Part shown: positions 7,561 through 14,725 of the stretch, piece by piece
Numbering within the stretch: position 1 is the stretch's first letter
How the letters are laid out: the number at the start of each line of letters is the position of its first letter
Source: Candidatus Krumholzibacteriia bacterium
GTDB taxonomy: Bacteria > Krumholzibacteriota > Krumholzibacteria > WVZY01 > JAKEHA01
Direction of reading: 5' to 3'
DNA: 18,017 nt
NCBI GenBank assembly: GCA_029863355.1
Contig: JAOTVO010000019.1
Location: forward strand, 1-18,017
Translations under genes and position numbers: made by a program
The notes under the pieces: model-generated
Databases searched by the model: none
What the model was told of the DNA's origin: nothing
What the model saw: the letters and a program-made list of their open reading frames with translations, nothing else

Positions 7561-9594
7561 ATGCGCGAGATCGACCGGCTTTGCATCGACACCATTCGGT
7601 TCCTGGCGGTCGACGCCGTGGAGAAGGCGAAGTCCGGCCACCCCGGCATGCCCATGGGTGCGGCGCCCATGGCCTATGTCCTCTGGGACCGCTTCCTGCG
7701 CCACGACCCGACCGACCCCCGTTGGTTCGACCGCGACCGCTTCGTCCTCTCCGCCGGGCACGGCTCGATGCTCCTCTACGCGCTGCTCCATCTATACGGT
7801 TACGACTTGCCCCTGGACGAGATCGCGCGCTTCCGCCAGTGGGGCAGCCGCACGGCGGGCCACCCGGAGCACGGCCTCACCCCCGGCGTCGAGGCGACCA
7901 CGGGTCCCCTGGGCCAGGGTGTGGCCATGGGCGTGGGCATGGCGATCGCCGAGGCGCACCTCGCCGCGCGTTTCAACGACGCGGCGCTCCAACCGCTTGT
8001 CGACCACACGACCTACGCGATCGTCTCCGACGGCGACCTCATGGAGGGCGTGGCCAGCGAGGCGGCGTCGCTCGCCGGGCACCTCGCGCTGGGCAAGCTG
8101 GTCTATCTGTACGACGACAACCGCATCACCATCGAGGGAAAGACGGACCTGGCCTTCACCGAAGACGTCGGCGCGCGCTTCGCGGCCTACGGCTGGCACG
8201 TGCAGACGGTGGACGACGGCAACGATCTGGACGCCATCGAGTCGGCCATCCGCGCCGCGCGCGAGGAGACCGCGCGGCCTTCGCTCGTCAAGGTGCGCAC
8301 GCACATCGGCTACGGGAGCCCCAAGCAGGATTCGGAGAAGGCGCACGGCGAGCCCCTGGGCGCCGACGCGGCGCGCGCCGCGAAGGAAAAGCTCGGCTGG
8401 CCGCTGGAGCCGGCGTTCCACGTCCCCGACGCGGTCTACGCGCATTGCCGCCGCGCGCTCGAGCGCGGCGGGGCCGCCCACGCCGAGTGGCGCGAGCGGC
8501 TCGGTCGCTACGGCGAGCGACATCCCGAGCGCGTCGCGACATTCGAGCGCCTGGCCGCGGGCGAGTTGCCCCGGGAGTGGGACGCGGACGTGCCGGCGTT
8601 CGACGCGCGGGGTGGCGCCGTGGCCACGCGTGCCGCGTCGGGCAAGGTGCTCGGCGCGATCGCCGGCCGGGTGGACACGCTCATGGGCGGCTCCGCCGAC
8701 CTGGCTCCGTCGAACAAGAGCGAGATCACCGGCGGCGGCGACTTCGGCGCCGATGACCGCGCGGGGCGCAACCTCCACTTTGGCGTGCGCGAGCACGCCA
8801 TGGCCGCGGTCGTCAACGGCATGGCCCTGCACGGCGGCGTGCGCCCGTACGGCGCGACCTTTCTCGTCTTCTCGGACTACATGCGCCCCTCGCTGCGCCT
8901 GGCCGCGCTGATGCGCATCCCCTCGCTCTTCATCTTCACGCACGACAGCCTCGGCGTGGGCGAGGATGGGCCCACGCACCAACCCGTCGAGCACCTCCTC
9001 GCGCTGCGCGCCATCCCGGGGCTGACCGTTCTGCGCCCCGCCGACGCCAACGAGACCGCCGCGGCGTGGCGAGCGGCGTTGACGCGGGAGGGCCCGAGCG
9101 CGCTCGCGCTCACGCGGCAGAACGTGCCCGTGCTCGACGACGCCGACGGCCGCATCGCGCGCGGCGTGCCCCGCGGCGCCTACGTGCTGGCCGGCGCGGA
9201 GGCGGCGCCGCAGGTCACCCTGATCGCGACCGGCTCCGAAGTGCACCTGGTTCTCGCGGCGCGCGAGCGCCTCGCCGCGCAGGGCGTGGCGGCGCGCGTG
9301 GTGTCCATGCCCTCGTGGGAGCTCTTCTTCGAGCAGCCGGAGGTCTACCGCGAAGACGTGCTGCCGCCCGGCGTGCCCCGCGTGGCCGTCGAGGCCGGGC
9401 GCACGCTCGGCTGGCGTGAGATCGTCGGCGCGGGCGGCGCGGTGGTCGGCGTGGACCGCTTCGGCGAGTCGGCGCCCGGCGCGGTGGTGATGGAGAAGCT
9501 GGGTCTCTCCGTCGACGCGGTGGTCGCCGCGGCGCAGCGCGTCGCCCGGCCGGCATCTTCGACGCCGGAAGCGCCGCGCCGCGCGGCGGGCTGA
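7561..9594 (+). CDS. tkt: Transketolase
   Basis: 677 aa, full length for bacterial transketolase; ATG 7561 is preceded by AAAGGAG (7549-7555) at 5 nt. It moves two-carbon ketol units between sugar phosphates (xylulose-5-P to ribose-5-P or erythrose-4-P) in the cytoplasmic non-oxidative pentose phosphate pathway, using thiamine diphosphate and a divalent metal. Visible signatures: SGHPGMPMG (H27), SAGHGSML (H67), GPLGQG (115-120), the metal/ThDP loop SDGDLMEG (D157) with the second ligand N187 in DDNRITIEG, the catalytic glutamate E411 in GVREHAMAA, and the substrate loop [15 protein letters not shown] (H461, H473). Domain order is PP, Pyr, then C-terminal transketolase domain (about 540-660). 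The last 15 residues are a low-complexity tail. No pentose-phosphate neighbour is visible, so it appears to stand alone. Confidence 0.97.
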   Translation: MREIDRLCIDTIRFLAVDAVEKAKSGHPGMPMGAAPMAYVLWDRFLRHDPTDPRWFDRDRFVLSAGHGSMLLYALLHLYGYDLPLDEIARFRQWGSRTAGHPEHGLTPGVEATTGPLGQGVAMGVGMAIAEAHLAARFNDAALQPLVDHTTYAIVSDGDLMEGVASEAASLAGHLALGKLVYLYDDNRITIEGKTDLAFTEDVGARFAAYGWHVQTVDDGNDLDAIESAIRAAREETARPSLVKVRTHIGYGSPKQDSEKAHGEPLGADAARAAKEKLGWPLEPAFHVPDAVYAHCRRALERGGAAHAEWRERLGRYGERHPERVATFERLAAGELPREWDADVPAFDARGGAVATRAASGKVLGAIAGRVDTLMGGSADLAPSNKSEITGGGDFGADDRAGRNLHFGVREHAMAAVVNGMALHGGVRPYGATFLVFSDYMRPSLRLAALMRIPSLFIFTHDSLGVGEDGPTHQPVEHLLALRAIPGLTVLRPADANETAAAWRAALTREGPSALALTRQNVPVLDDADGRIARGVPRGAYVLAGAEAAPQVTLIATGSEVHLVLAARERLAAQGVAARVVSMPSWELFFEQPEVYREDVLPPGVPRVAVEAGRTLGWREIVGAGGAVVGVDRFGESAPGAVVMEKLGLSVDAVVAAAQRVARPASSTPEAPRRAAG

Positions 9595-9647
9595 CCGGCT
9601 CCCCCCCGCTCCCCGTCGTGGCCGAGAATGCCTCCAACCGCCTCGAC

Positions 9648-9661
9648 GCCCCGCGCGGGGC
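9648..9661. repeat. 14-bp GC palindrome downstream of transketolase
   Basis: GCCCCGCGCGGGGC is perfectly self-complementary, 54 nt after the tkt stop and 150 nt before the next gene. As RNA it could form a short hairpin but no U-run follows. It could be part of a transcription end or a protein site; neither can be decided from sequence. Confidence 0.3.
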
Positions 9662-9810
9662 CGCCCTCGGACCGGCGCCGACTTTGCTTCCTTGCCAACC
9701 CGCGCATCTCCGTAGTTGAATAGCCCGTACGCGTGGCTGTAGAAGCGCGTGTGACCGCGCCCCGCCTCCTCGGACGCGCCGCCGTGGACAGGGGACGGCA
9801 GGAGGATCCC

Positions 9811-10200
9811 ATGCAGTGTCCGGTCTGCGAGAAGCCCGTCGTCGCGCTCGAGCTCGACATGGTCGAGGTGGACCACTGCGTGGCTTGCGGCGGCGTGTGG
9901 CTGGACGCGGGCGAGCTGGAGCTCCTATTCGAGAGCGCGTCGGCGCGCGACCGCGCCATGGCCGAGCTCACGCCCGACGCTTCCGTGGCCGAAGCGCCGC
10001 GGCGCTGCCCGATCTGTTTGAAGAAGATGGAGAAAACGCGCGGCGGCGAGCGCGGCGACGTGATCGTCGATCGCTGCCGCAAGGGCCACGGCGTGTGGCT
10101 GGACCGGGGCGAGCTGGAGCGCGTGATCGGAATGGACGCCGCCCCGGAAGACAATCGCGTGCGGCGCCTGCTCGCCGAGGTATTCGGGGGCGAGCGTTGA
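9811..10200 (+). CDS. Tandem zf-TFIIB-type zinc-ribbon protein
   Basis: 129 aa from ATG 9811, chosen because GGAGG (9801-9805) is 5 nt upstream and the protein then opens directly with the first zinc knuckle (MQCPVCEKP). Two copies of the zf-TFIIB module are visible. Copy 1 has C3xxC6 and C23xxC26 followed by GGVWLDAGELELLF. Copy 2 has C66xxC69 and C89xxxH93 followed by GVWLDRGELERVI, so its last ligand is histidine rather than cysteine. The W-L-D-x-G-E-L motif after the second knuckle is diagnostic of the family. Function of such proteins is poorly known; many are encoded near membrane or protease genes. It is followed after 33 nt by lemA and then by the M48 protease, which itself carries zinc ribbons, so a joint role is likely. 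Confidence 0.85.
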   Translation: MQCPVCEKPVVALELDMVEVDHCVACGGVWLDAGELELLFESASARDRAMAELTPDASVAEAPRRCPICLKKMEKTRGGERGDVIVDRCRKGHGVWLDRGELERVIGMDAAPEDNRVRRLLAEVFGGER

Positions 10201-10233
10201 GCGCCCCCGTGTGAAAGCGAAAGGAGAGCGGTG

Positions 10234-10788
10234 ATGGCTGGATTGATTTTTCTCGGCCTGCTCGTCGTGGCGGTCGTGTTCTTCGTTGGCATCTACAACT
10301 CGCTCGTCGGGCTGCGCAACCGCGTGAAGAACGCGTGGTCGCAGATCGACGTGCAGCTCAAGCGCCGGCACGACCTCATCCCCAACCTCGTGGAGACGGC
10401 CAAGGGCTACATGAAGCACGAGCGCGAGACGCTCACGGCCGTCACCGACGCGCGCGCGCGCGCCATGGGCACCGACGGGGTCGCGGCCAGGGGGCAGGCG
10501 GAGACGCAGCTCTCCGCCGCGCTCTCCAAGTTCATGCTCGTCGTCGAGAACTACCCCGACCTCAAAGCGAACGAGAACTTCCTGTCCTTGCAGGAAGAGC
10601 TGACCTCCACGGAGAACCGGATCGCGTTCGCGCGGCAGAGCTACAACGACCAGGTGCTCTTCTACAACAACAAGATCGAGATGTTCCCCTCGAACATCAT
10701 CGCGGGCATGTTCAACTTTGCCGGCGAGGAGTTCTTCGAGATCGAGGACGCGTCGGAGCGGGAGGCGCCGAAGGTCCAGTTCACCTAG
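10234..10788 (+). CDS. lemA: LemA family membrane protein
   Basis: 184 aa from ATG 10234 (AGGAG at 10222-10226, 7 nt upstream); a GTG immediately before it (10231) is possible but only 4 nt from the AGGAG. One N-terminal membrane segment (about residues 3-23) is followed by the LemA signature: YNSLVGLRNRVKNAWSQIDV, then QLKRRHDLIPNLVETAKGYM and the helical bundle ending in YNNKIEMFPSNIIAGMF. Length matches the family (about 180-200 aa). LemA proteins have an N-out topology with a large helical domain; their molecular role is unresolved. They are very often paired with M48/HtpX-type proteases, as here, with 33 nt to the next gene, which supports a membrane quality-control unit. Confidence 0.95.
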   Translation: MAGLIFLGLLVVAVVFFVGIYNSLVGLRNRVKNAWSQIDVQLKRRHDLIPNLVETAKGYMKHERETLTAVTDARARAMGTDGVAARGQAETQLSAALSKFMLVVENYPDLKANENFLSLQEELTSTENRIAFARQSYNDQVLFYNNKIEMFPSNIIAGMFNFAGEEFFEIEDASEREAPKVQFT

Positions 10789-10821
10789 ACCGCCGATGGC
10801 GCGTAGCGAGGTAGCCCGGCC

Positions 10822-12318
10822 ATGATGTGGGAGCTCATTGCGGCCAACCGCAGAAAGTCGCTCGTGCTTTTCGCGGGCATGGCGGCCGTTCTGTGCACGC
10901 TCGGCTACCTCACGGGACGCGTCGCGCTCCCCGAGGGGGGCGGCTACCTGGGCCTCATCATGGCCATCGCCATATGGGTGGTTCTCTCCGCCCTGAGCCT
11001 CTTCGGAGGGGGCAGCATCCTGTTGCACATGAGCGGTGCGCGCGAGGTCACACCCGACGTGCACCCGCAGCTCTTCAACGTGGTCGAGGAGATGAAGATC
11101 GCCGCCGGACTCGACCACATGCCCAAGGTCTACATCATCGACGAGAAGGCCCCGAACGCCTTCGCCACCGGCCTGCGTACCGAGGACAGCGCCATCGCGG
11201 TGACGGCGGGCCTTCTGACCCGCCTCAACCGCGACGAGCTGCAGGGGGTGGTCGCGCACGAGACCTCGCACATCTTGAACCGCGACGTGCAGTTTATGAC
11301 CGTGGCCGGCATCATGCTGGGGTCGATCGTGCTCCTCTCCAACGTGTTCCTGCGCGGCATGTGGCTCAGCGGCGGCGGGTCGTCGTCGCGGCGCTACCGC
11401 AGCGGCAAGGGTGGTGGCGGTGGGCATCCCGCGCTGGTGCTCGTCACCATCCTCTTCGCCATCCTCGGCCCGGTGTTCGCGCGGCTCCTCTACCTCGCCG
11501 TCTCGCGCAAGCGCGAGTACCTCGCCGACGCCTGCGCCGTGCGCCTGACGCGCTACCCCGACGGCCTGGCCAGCGCGCTCGAGCGCATCTCCGAGAGCCC
11601 CCTGCGGCTCGAGGCGGCCAACAAGGTGACCGCGCCCATGTACATCCACAACCCCCTGCGCCGCAAGGACGGCGCCGCCCTCTCCGGCTGGGAGAGCACG
11701 CACCCGCCTATGGCCGAACGCATCGCCATTCTGCGCGGGATGAGCCAGGGGGCGGGGTTGTTGAGCTATCAGCGCGCCTACGCCAAGGTCAAGGGCAAGG
11801 ACCGGTCCGTCATCATTCCCACCTCGGGTCTGAGGAAGGACCGCCCCGTCGCCGTGCGCGAGCCGCACCCGGAAGTCGCCGCGCAGAAGAGCGCCAAGGC
11901 GCAGGCCCGTGACGTGATGGACCTCATGCGCGCCGTCAACGGCTACGCGTTCTTGCTCTGCGCCTGCGGTCTGAAGATCAAGGTGCCGCCGGACTTCACC
12001 GAGCCGCACATCGTCTGCCCGCGCTGCGAGCGCAAGAACGAGATCCCCCACGCAAAGGTCTCCGACGCCGCCCAGGCCGCCGCGGTGGTGGGCGCCATGG
12101 TGGGGGCGCTGGCCGGCGCGCGCGAGCACGAGGAGATCCCCACCGCGCGACCCGCGCCGGGTGCGGCCGGCGAGGAAGCGCCGCTCGAGTACGCCCGGCG
12201 CGGCACCGGCTGGGAATCCTTCGCCTGCACCTGCGGGCAGCTCCTGCAGCTCTCGCCCGCCTTCACGGGCTCGCAGATGGTGTGCCGCCAATGCGGCCGG
12301 GTGACGCGGGTGAGCTAG
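10822..12318 (+). CDS. M48-family (HtpX-like) membrane metalloprotease with two C-terminal zinc ribbons
   Basis: 498 aa; ATG 10822 has GAGGT (10808-10812) 9 nt upstream. Two membrane segments (about 13-32 and 43-62) precede the protease domain with H146-E-T-S-H150 and the third zinc ligand E232 in SRKREYLADA; further hydrophobic stretches at 159-180 and 203-228 flank a Gly-rich loop (184-202). THPPMAERI (293-301) is the conserved end of the M48 domain. HtpX-type enzymes degrade misfolded membrane proteins. Normal HtpX is about 290 aa; this one adds about 190 residues with two matching zinc ribbons, C380xC382...C399xxC402 and C469xC471...C488xxC491, separated by an Ala/Gly hydrophobic stretch (415-433) that might insert in or lie on the membrane. 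The CxCG...CPxC ribbons probably bind a partner or substrate. It is the last gene of the zinc-ribbon/lemA/M48 unit. Confidence 0.93.
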   Translation: MMWELIAANRRKSLVLFAGMAAVLCTLGYLTGRVALPEGGGYLGLIMAIAIWVVLSALSLFGGGSILLHMSGAREVTPDVHPQLFNVVEEMKIAAGLDHMPKVYIIDEKAPNAFATGLRTEDSAIAVTAGLLTRLNRDELQGVVAHETSHILNRDVQFMTVAGIMLGSIVLLSNVFLRGMWLSGGGSSSRRYRSGKGGGGGHPALVLVTILFAILGPVFARLLYLAVSRKREYLADACAVRLTRYPDGLASALERISESPLRLEAANKVTAPMYIHNPLRRKDGAALSGWESTHPPMAERIAILRGMSQGAGLLSYQRAYAKVKGKDRSVIIPTSGLRKDRPVAVREPHPEVAAQKSAKAQARDVMDLMRAVNGYAFLLCACGLKIKVPPDFTEPHIVCPRCERKNEIPHAKVSDAAQAAAVVGAMVGALAGAREHEEIPTARPAPGAAGEEAPLEYARRGTGWESFACTCGQLLQLSPAFTGSQMVCRQCGRVTRVS

Positions 12319-12657
12319 CGGCGCTCGCGGACGCCCCCCCCTAATACCTGGCTCGGAGGGGCCGCACCGCGCCCGGCCCGGCGCCCTAACTCCCCGCTGT
12401 TGCGCCACTTGTGATTTAACCCATTGTCAATCAGCGAGTTGCGTGCTATTTTCAAAGACGGGACCTTCCGCGCTCCACGGATGAGTGTCCGCATCGGGTC
12501 CTACCGGCCCGCGCCTGGAGTCCCTTTCGCGGGTGTCCGGTTCCGGTTAGCCAGCCATGGCGCTGGTGGGCGGAACACGCACGACAATTAGACAGATATC
12601 TCAATCGGCCACAGGACGAACCATCGCCCGCGGGCGCAGTATCTCCCGAGGCGAGCC
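12319..12657 (+). other. Intergenic region with kamA-family promoter and a leader of about 200 nt
   Basis: The first 100 nt after the M48 stop contain a GGGCCG (12359-12364) / CGGCCC (12374-12379) hairpin with a 9-nt loop but no U-run, so termination is uncertain. A more AT-rich block then carries a promoter (12424-12452). The rest is leader: GGACC (12461-12465) could pair with GGTCC (12497-12501), while the overlapping GGGAC (12460-12464) could pair with GTCCC (12520-12524); a CCAGC/GCTGG stem sits at 12551-12566. A 36-codon frame (12481-12591) has no ribosome binding site. The leader is followed by GAGGCGAG just before the start codon. No known riboswitch recognised. Confidence 0.5.
12424..12452 (+). 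promoter_or_regulatory. Sigma70-type promoter for the radical SAM gene
   Basis: TTGTCA (12424-12429) and TATTTT (12447-12452) are separated by exactly 17 bp inside a locally AT-rich segment, placing the start near 12459 and giving an untranslated leader of about 200 nt. Confidence 0.6.
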
Positions 12658-13866
12658 ATGCGTGACAAGACATACAAGCCCAAATACCTGACCCGCCTGG
12701 AGCAGATTCCGCAGCTCTCCGACGAGGAGCGCAAGCGGCTTCGGCCCGTGCACGACGAATTCGTCTTCCGCACGAACGACTACTACAACTCGCTCATCGA
12801 CTGGAACGATCCCGACGATCCGATCCGCCGCCTCGTCATTCCCGACGTGCGCGAGCTGGACGGCTGGGGCCGGCTGGATGCCTCCAACGAAGCGTCGTAC
12901 AAGCGCGTGCCCGGGCTGGAGCACAAGTACGACTCGGTGGCACTCCTCCTGGTGAACGACGTCTGTGGCGCCTACTGCCGTTTTTGCTTCCGCAAGCGGC
13001 TCTTCATGAACGGCAACGACGAGGTCGTGCGCGACGTCTCCGAGGGCATCGCCTACATCCGCGAACACCCCGAGATCGCCGAGGTGCTCCTCACCGGCGG
13101 CGACCCGCTGCTCGTCTCCACGCGCAAACTGGGCAACATCATCGGCAGGCTGCGCGAGATCGACCACGTGGAGATCATCCGCATCGGTTCGAAGATACCC
13201 GCGTTCAACCCGTTCCGCATCCTCAACGACCCCACGCTGGCGGAGATTTTCCGGCGCTACAGCCTGCCGCACAAGCGGATCTACGTGATGGCGCAATTCA
13301 ACCACCCGCGCGAGCTCACGCCGGAGGCCATCGAGGGGCTGCACGTGCTCAGGCAGGCGGGCGTCATCATCGTGAACCAGACGCCGATGATCGCCGGCGT
13401 CAACGATGACCCCGACACGCTCTCCGAGCTCTTCCGGAAGTGCGCGGCGGTGGGCGTGCCGCCCTACTACGTCTTTCAGTGCCGTCCCACGCTCGGCAAC
13501 CGCATCTACTCGGTGCCGGTGGAGCGCGCGTACGAGATCTTCGAGACCGCCAAGATGCGGTGCTCGGGGCTGGCCAAGCGCGCGCGGCTGGTGATGTCGC
13601 ACGAGACGGGCAAGATCGAGATCGCCGGCCTCACCGACCGGCACGTCGTCTTCAAATACCACCGCGCCGCGGACCCGGATCTGGCCGGCCGCGTCTACAT
13701 TTTCCGGCGCAACCCGCGCGCGACCTGGTTCGACGACTACCACGCCGTCGTCGAAGCCTCGGGCCTGGAGAATCCCTACGGCTCAGCCATCAACGAGGCG
13801 GGGAGTGCGACCGGCGATGGCGGCGAAGTCGCCGGCGAGCAGGGCCGTCTGCGTTTCCCCCGCTAG
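12658..13866 (+). CDS. KamA-family radical SAM / PLP enzyme (lysine 2,3-aminomutase-like, substrate uncertain)
   Basis: 402 aa; ATG 12658 is preceded by GAGG (12648-12651) at 6 nt. The radical SAM cluster motif is C103-GAY-C107-RF-C110, followed by R112, equivalent to the carboxylate-binding R134 of Clostridium lysine 2,3-aminomutase. LLTGGDPLL (144-152) is the conserved SAM-binding GGD strand, and the domain continues as a TIM-type barrel through MIAGVNDD and YYVFQCRPTLGN. Family enzymes use a 4Fe-4S cluster, SAM and PLP to move an amino group between carbons 2 and 3. The usual PGGGGK PLP motif is replaced by SHETGK (K319, likely PLP lysine). The two lysine-recognising aspartates (D293 and D330 in Clostridium) appear lost: the CDLS segment is C275-R276-P-T, and there is no Asp just before K319. 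The last 25 residues are a low-complexity tail. The enzyme family is sure; the reaction is unknown. Confidence 0.88.
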   Translation: MRDKTYKPKYLTRLEQIPQLSDEERKRLRPVHDEFVFRTNDYYNSLIDWNDPDDPIRRLVIPDVRELDGWGRLDASNEASYKRVPGLEHKYDSVALLLVNDVCGAYCRFCFRKRLFMNGNDEVVRDVSEGIAYIREHPEIAEVLLTGGDPLLVSTRKLGNIIGRLREIDHVEIIRIGSKIPAFNPFRILNDPTLAEIFRRYSLPHKRIYVMAQFNHPRELTPEAIEGLHVLRQAGVIIVNQTPMIAGVNDDPDTLSELFRKCAAVGVPPYYVFQCRPTLGNRIYSVPVERAYEIFETAKMRCSGLAKRARLVMSHETGKIEIAGLTDRHVVFKYHRAADPDLAGRVYIFRRNPRATWFDDYHAVVEASGLENPYGSAINEAGSATGDGGEVAGEQGRLRFPR

Positions 13867-13878
13867 CGCGCGCTGGTG

Positions 13879-13884
13879 TATCAT
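13879..13884 (+). promoter_or_regulatory. Candidate -10 element for a leaderless methyltransferase mRNA
   Basis: TATCAT ends 6 nt before the ATG at 13891, so a transcript from it would begin at or next to the start codon. There is no Shine-Dalgarno before this gene, unlike most genes in the window. No clear -35 box accompanies it, so read-through from the upstream gene (24-nt gap) remains possible. Confidence 0.35.
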
Positions 13885-13890
13885 CGCGGG

Positions 13891-14676
13891 ATGGAGTCGG
13901 CCGTCCCGCTAGAGACCTTCCTTGCCGCGAGTCCCTACACGGATCCCGTCGACCGCAAGAAGCTCCGTTTCATCCACCGTGCGCTCACCGCGTACGCGCG
14001 CCGGCAAGGCCGGACGTGTGCCGACCTCTCCGTGCTCGAGCTGGGTTGCGGCGTGGGCGCGGTCACGCTCGCGCTGGCTTCCCTGGGTGCGCGGGTGGTG
14101 GGGGTGGACGTGGACGCCGGCGACCTGGCGGCGCTGCGCGACGATGCCCAAACGCGCGGGCTGGCGAATGTCGAGGCGCGCGAGGCGGATGCGCTGGTAC
14201 TCGACCTCGGCGCGCGCTTCGATGTGGTGATTGCCTCCGAGGTGTTCGAGCACGTGCGCGAGCCACAGCGGCTGGCGGAGGCCGCGGCGCGCCACTGCCG
14301 CGACGGTGGGCTCCTCGTCGTCACCACGCCCAACGGCTACGGGCCGTGGGAGACGGTCAACTCGCTCAAGCTCGCGCCGAGGCGCTGGCGGTGGCTGCGC
14401 CGTATCCTGGGCAAGCCCGCGCACGACGGCCGCGGGCGCGAACACGAGCAGCGCTACACGCGCGGGCGGCTCGCGAGCATGCTCGCCGCGCACGGCTTCG
14501 CGCTGGAGGAAGCGGCCAACTCGGATTTCGTCTTCACCGTGGCGCGCGCGCTGCGGCGTAGCCCGCTCTGGGGAACGCTCGACTGCTGGCTCGCCGATCG
14601 GGTACCGCACGGGATGGCGAGCGGGTGGTACCTGGCGCTCGTGCATCGGGCGGCGGGTCCACCAGATAGGGGTTGA
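13891..14676 (+). CDS. Class I SAM-dependent methyltransferase
   Basis: 261 aa from ATG 13891; a GTG 15 nt upstream is in frame but adds only a short non-conserved stretch. The SAM-binding core is clear: motif I VLELGCGVGAVTLALA (48-63), acidic end of strand 2 VVGVDVD (69-75), READAL (97-102), DVVIASEVFEHV (111-122; the FEHV after strand 4 is typical of the Methyltransf_11/23, UbiG-like group), and GLLVVTTPNGYGPWE (140-154). The C-terminal part has EHEQRYTRGRLASMLAAHGF (184-203), the usual cap element of this group, and two less conserved hydrophobic helices. The substrate cannot be told from sequence: small molecule, lipid or polysaccharide are all possible. No Shine-Dalgarno is visible. It sits between the KamA-family gene (24 nt) and ftcD (49 nt), compatible with one operon. 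Confidence 0.88.
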   Translation: MESAVPLETFLAASPYTDPVDRKKLRFIHRALTAYARRQGRTCADLSVLELGCGVGAVTLALASLGARVVGVDVDAGDLAALRDDAQTRGLANVEAREADALVLDLGARFDVVIASEVFEHVREPQRLAEAAARHCRDGGLLVVTTPNGYGPWETVNSLKLAPRRWRWLRRILGKPAHDGRGREHEQRYTRGRLASMLAAHGFALEEAANSDFVFTVARALRRSPLWGTLDCWLADRVPHGMASGWYLALVHRAAGPPDRG

Positions 14677-14725
14677 AAGCGGCCGCGCGATGGCGGACAT
14701 TCAAGCCCGGAGCCGGGAGGATTCC

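Noticed and set aside
7792..9876. A 694-codon open frame antisense to transketolase
   Set aside because: High-GC coding DNA often leaves the opposite strand open. The frame is Arg/Gly/Ala-rich with no recognisable domain, and the plus strand is a clear transketolase.
9925..12408. An 827-codon minus-strand frame across the lemA/M48 unit
   Set aside because: It is a shadow of the zinc-ribbon, LemA and M48 genes, has composition typical of antisense GC-rich DNA, and no motif or ribosome binding site.
12481..12591. 36-codon frame in the leader of the radical SAM gene
   Set aside because: No Shine-Dalgarno and no sign of coding character; length is compatible with chance.
12658..13866. Naming the radical SAM gene lysine 2,3-aminomutase (kamA) outright
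   Set aside because: The substrate-recognition aspartates and the PGGGGK motif are not present, so only the family is assigned.
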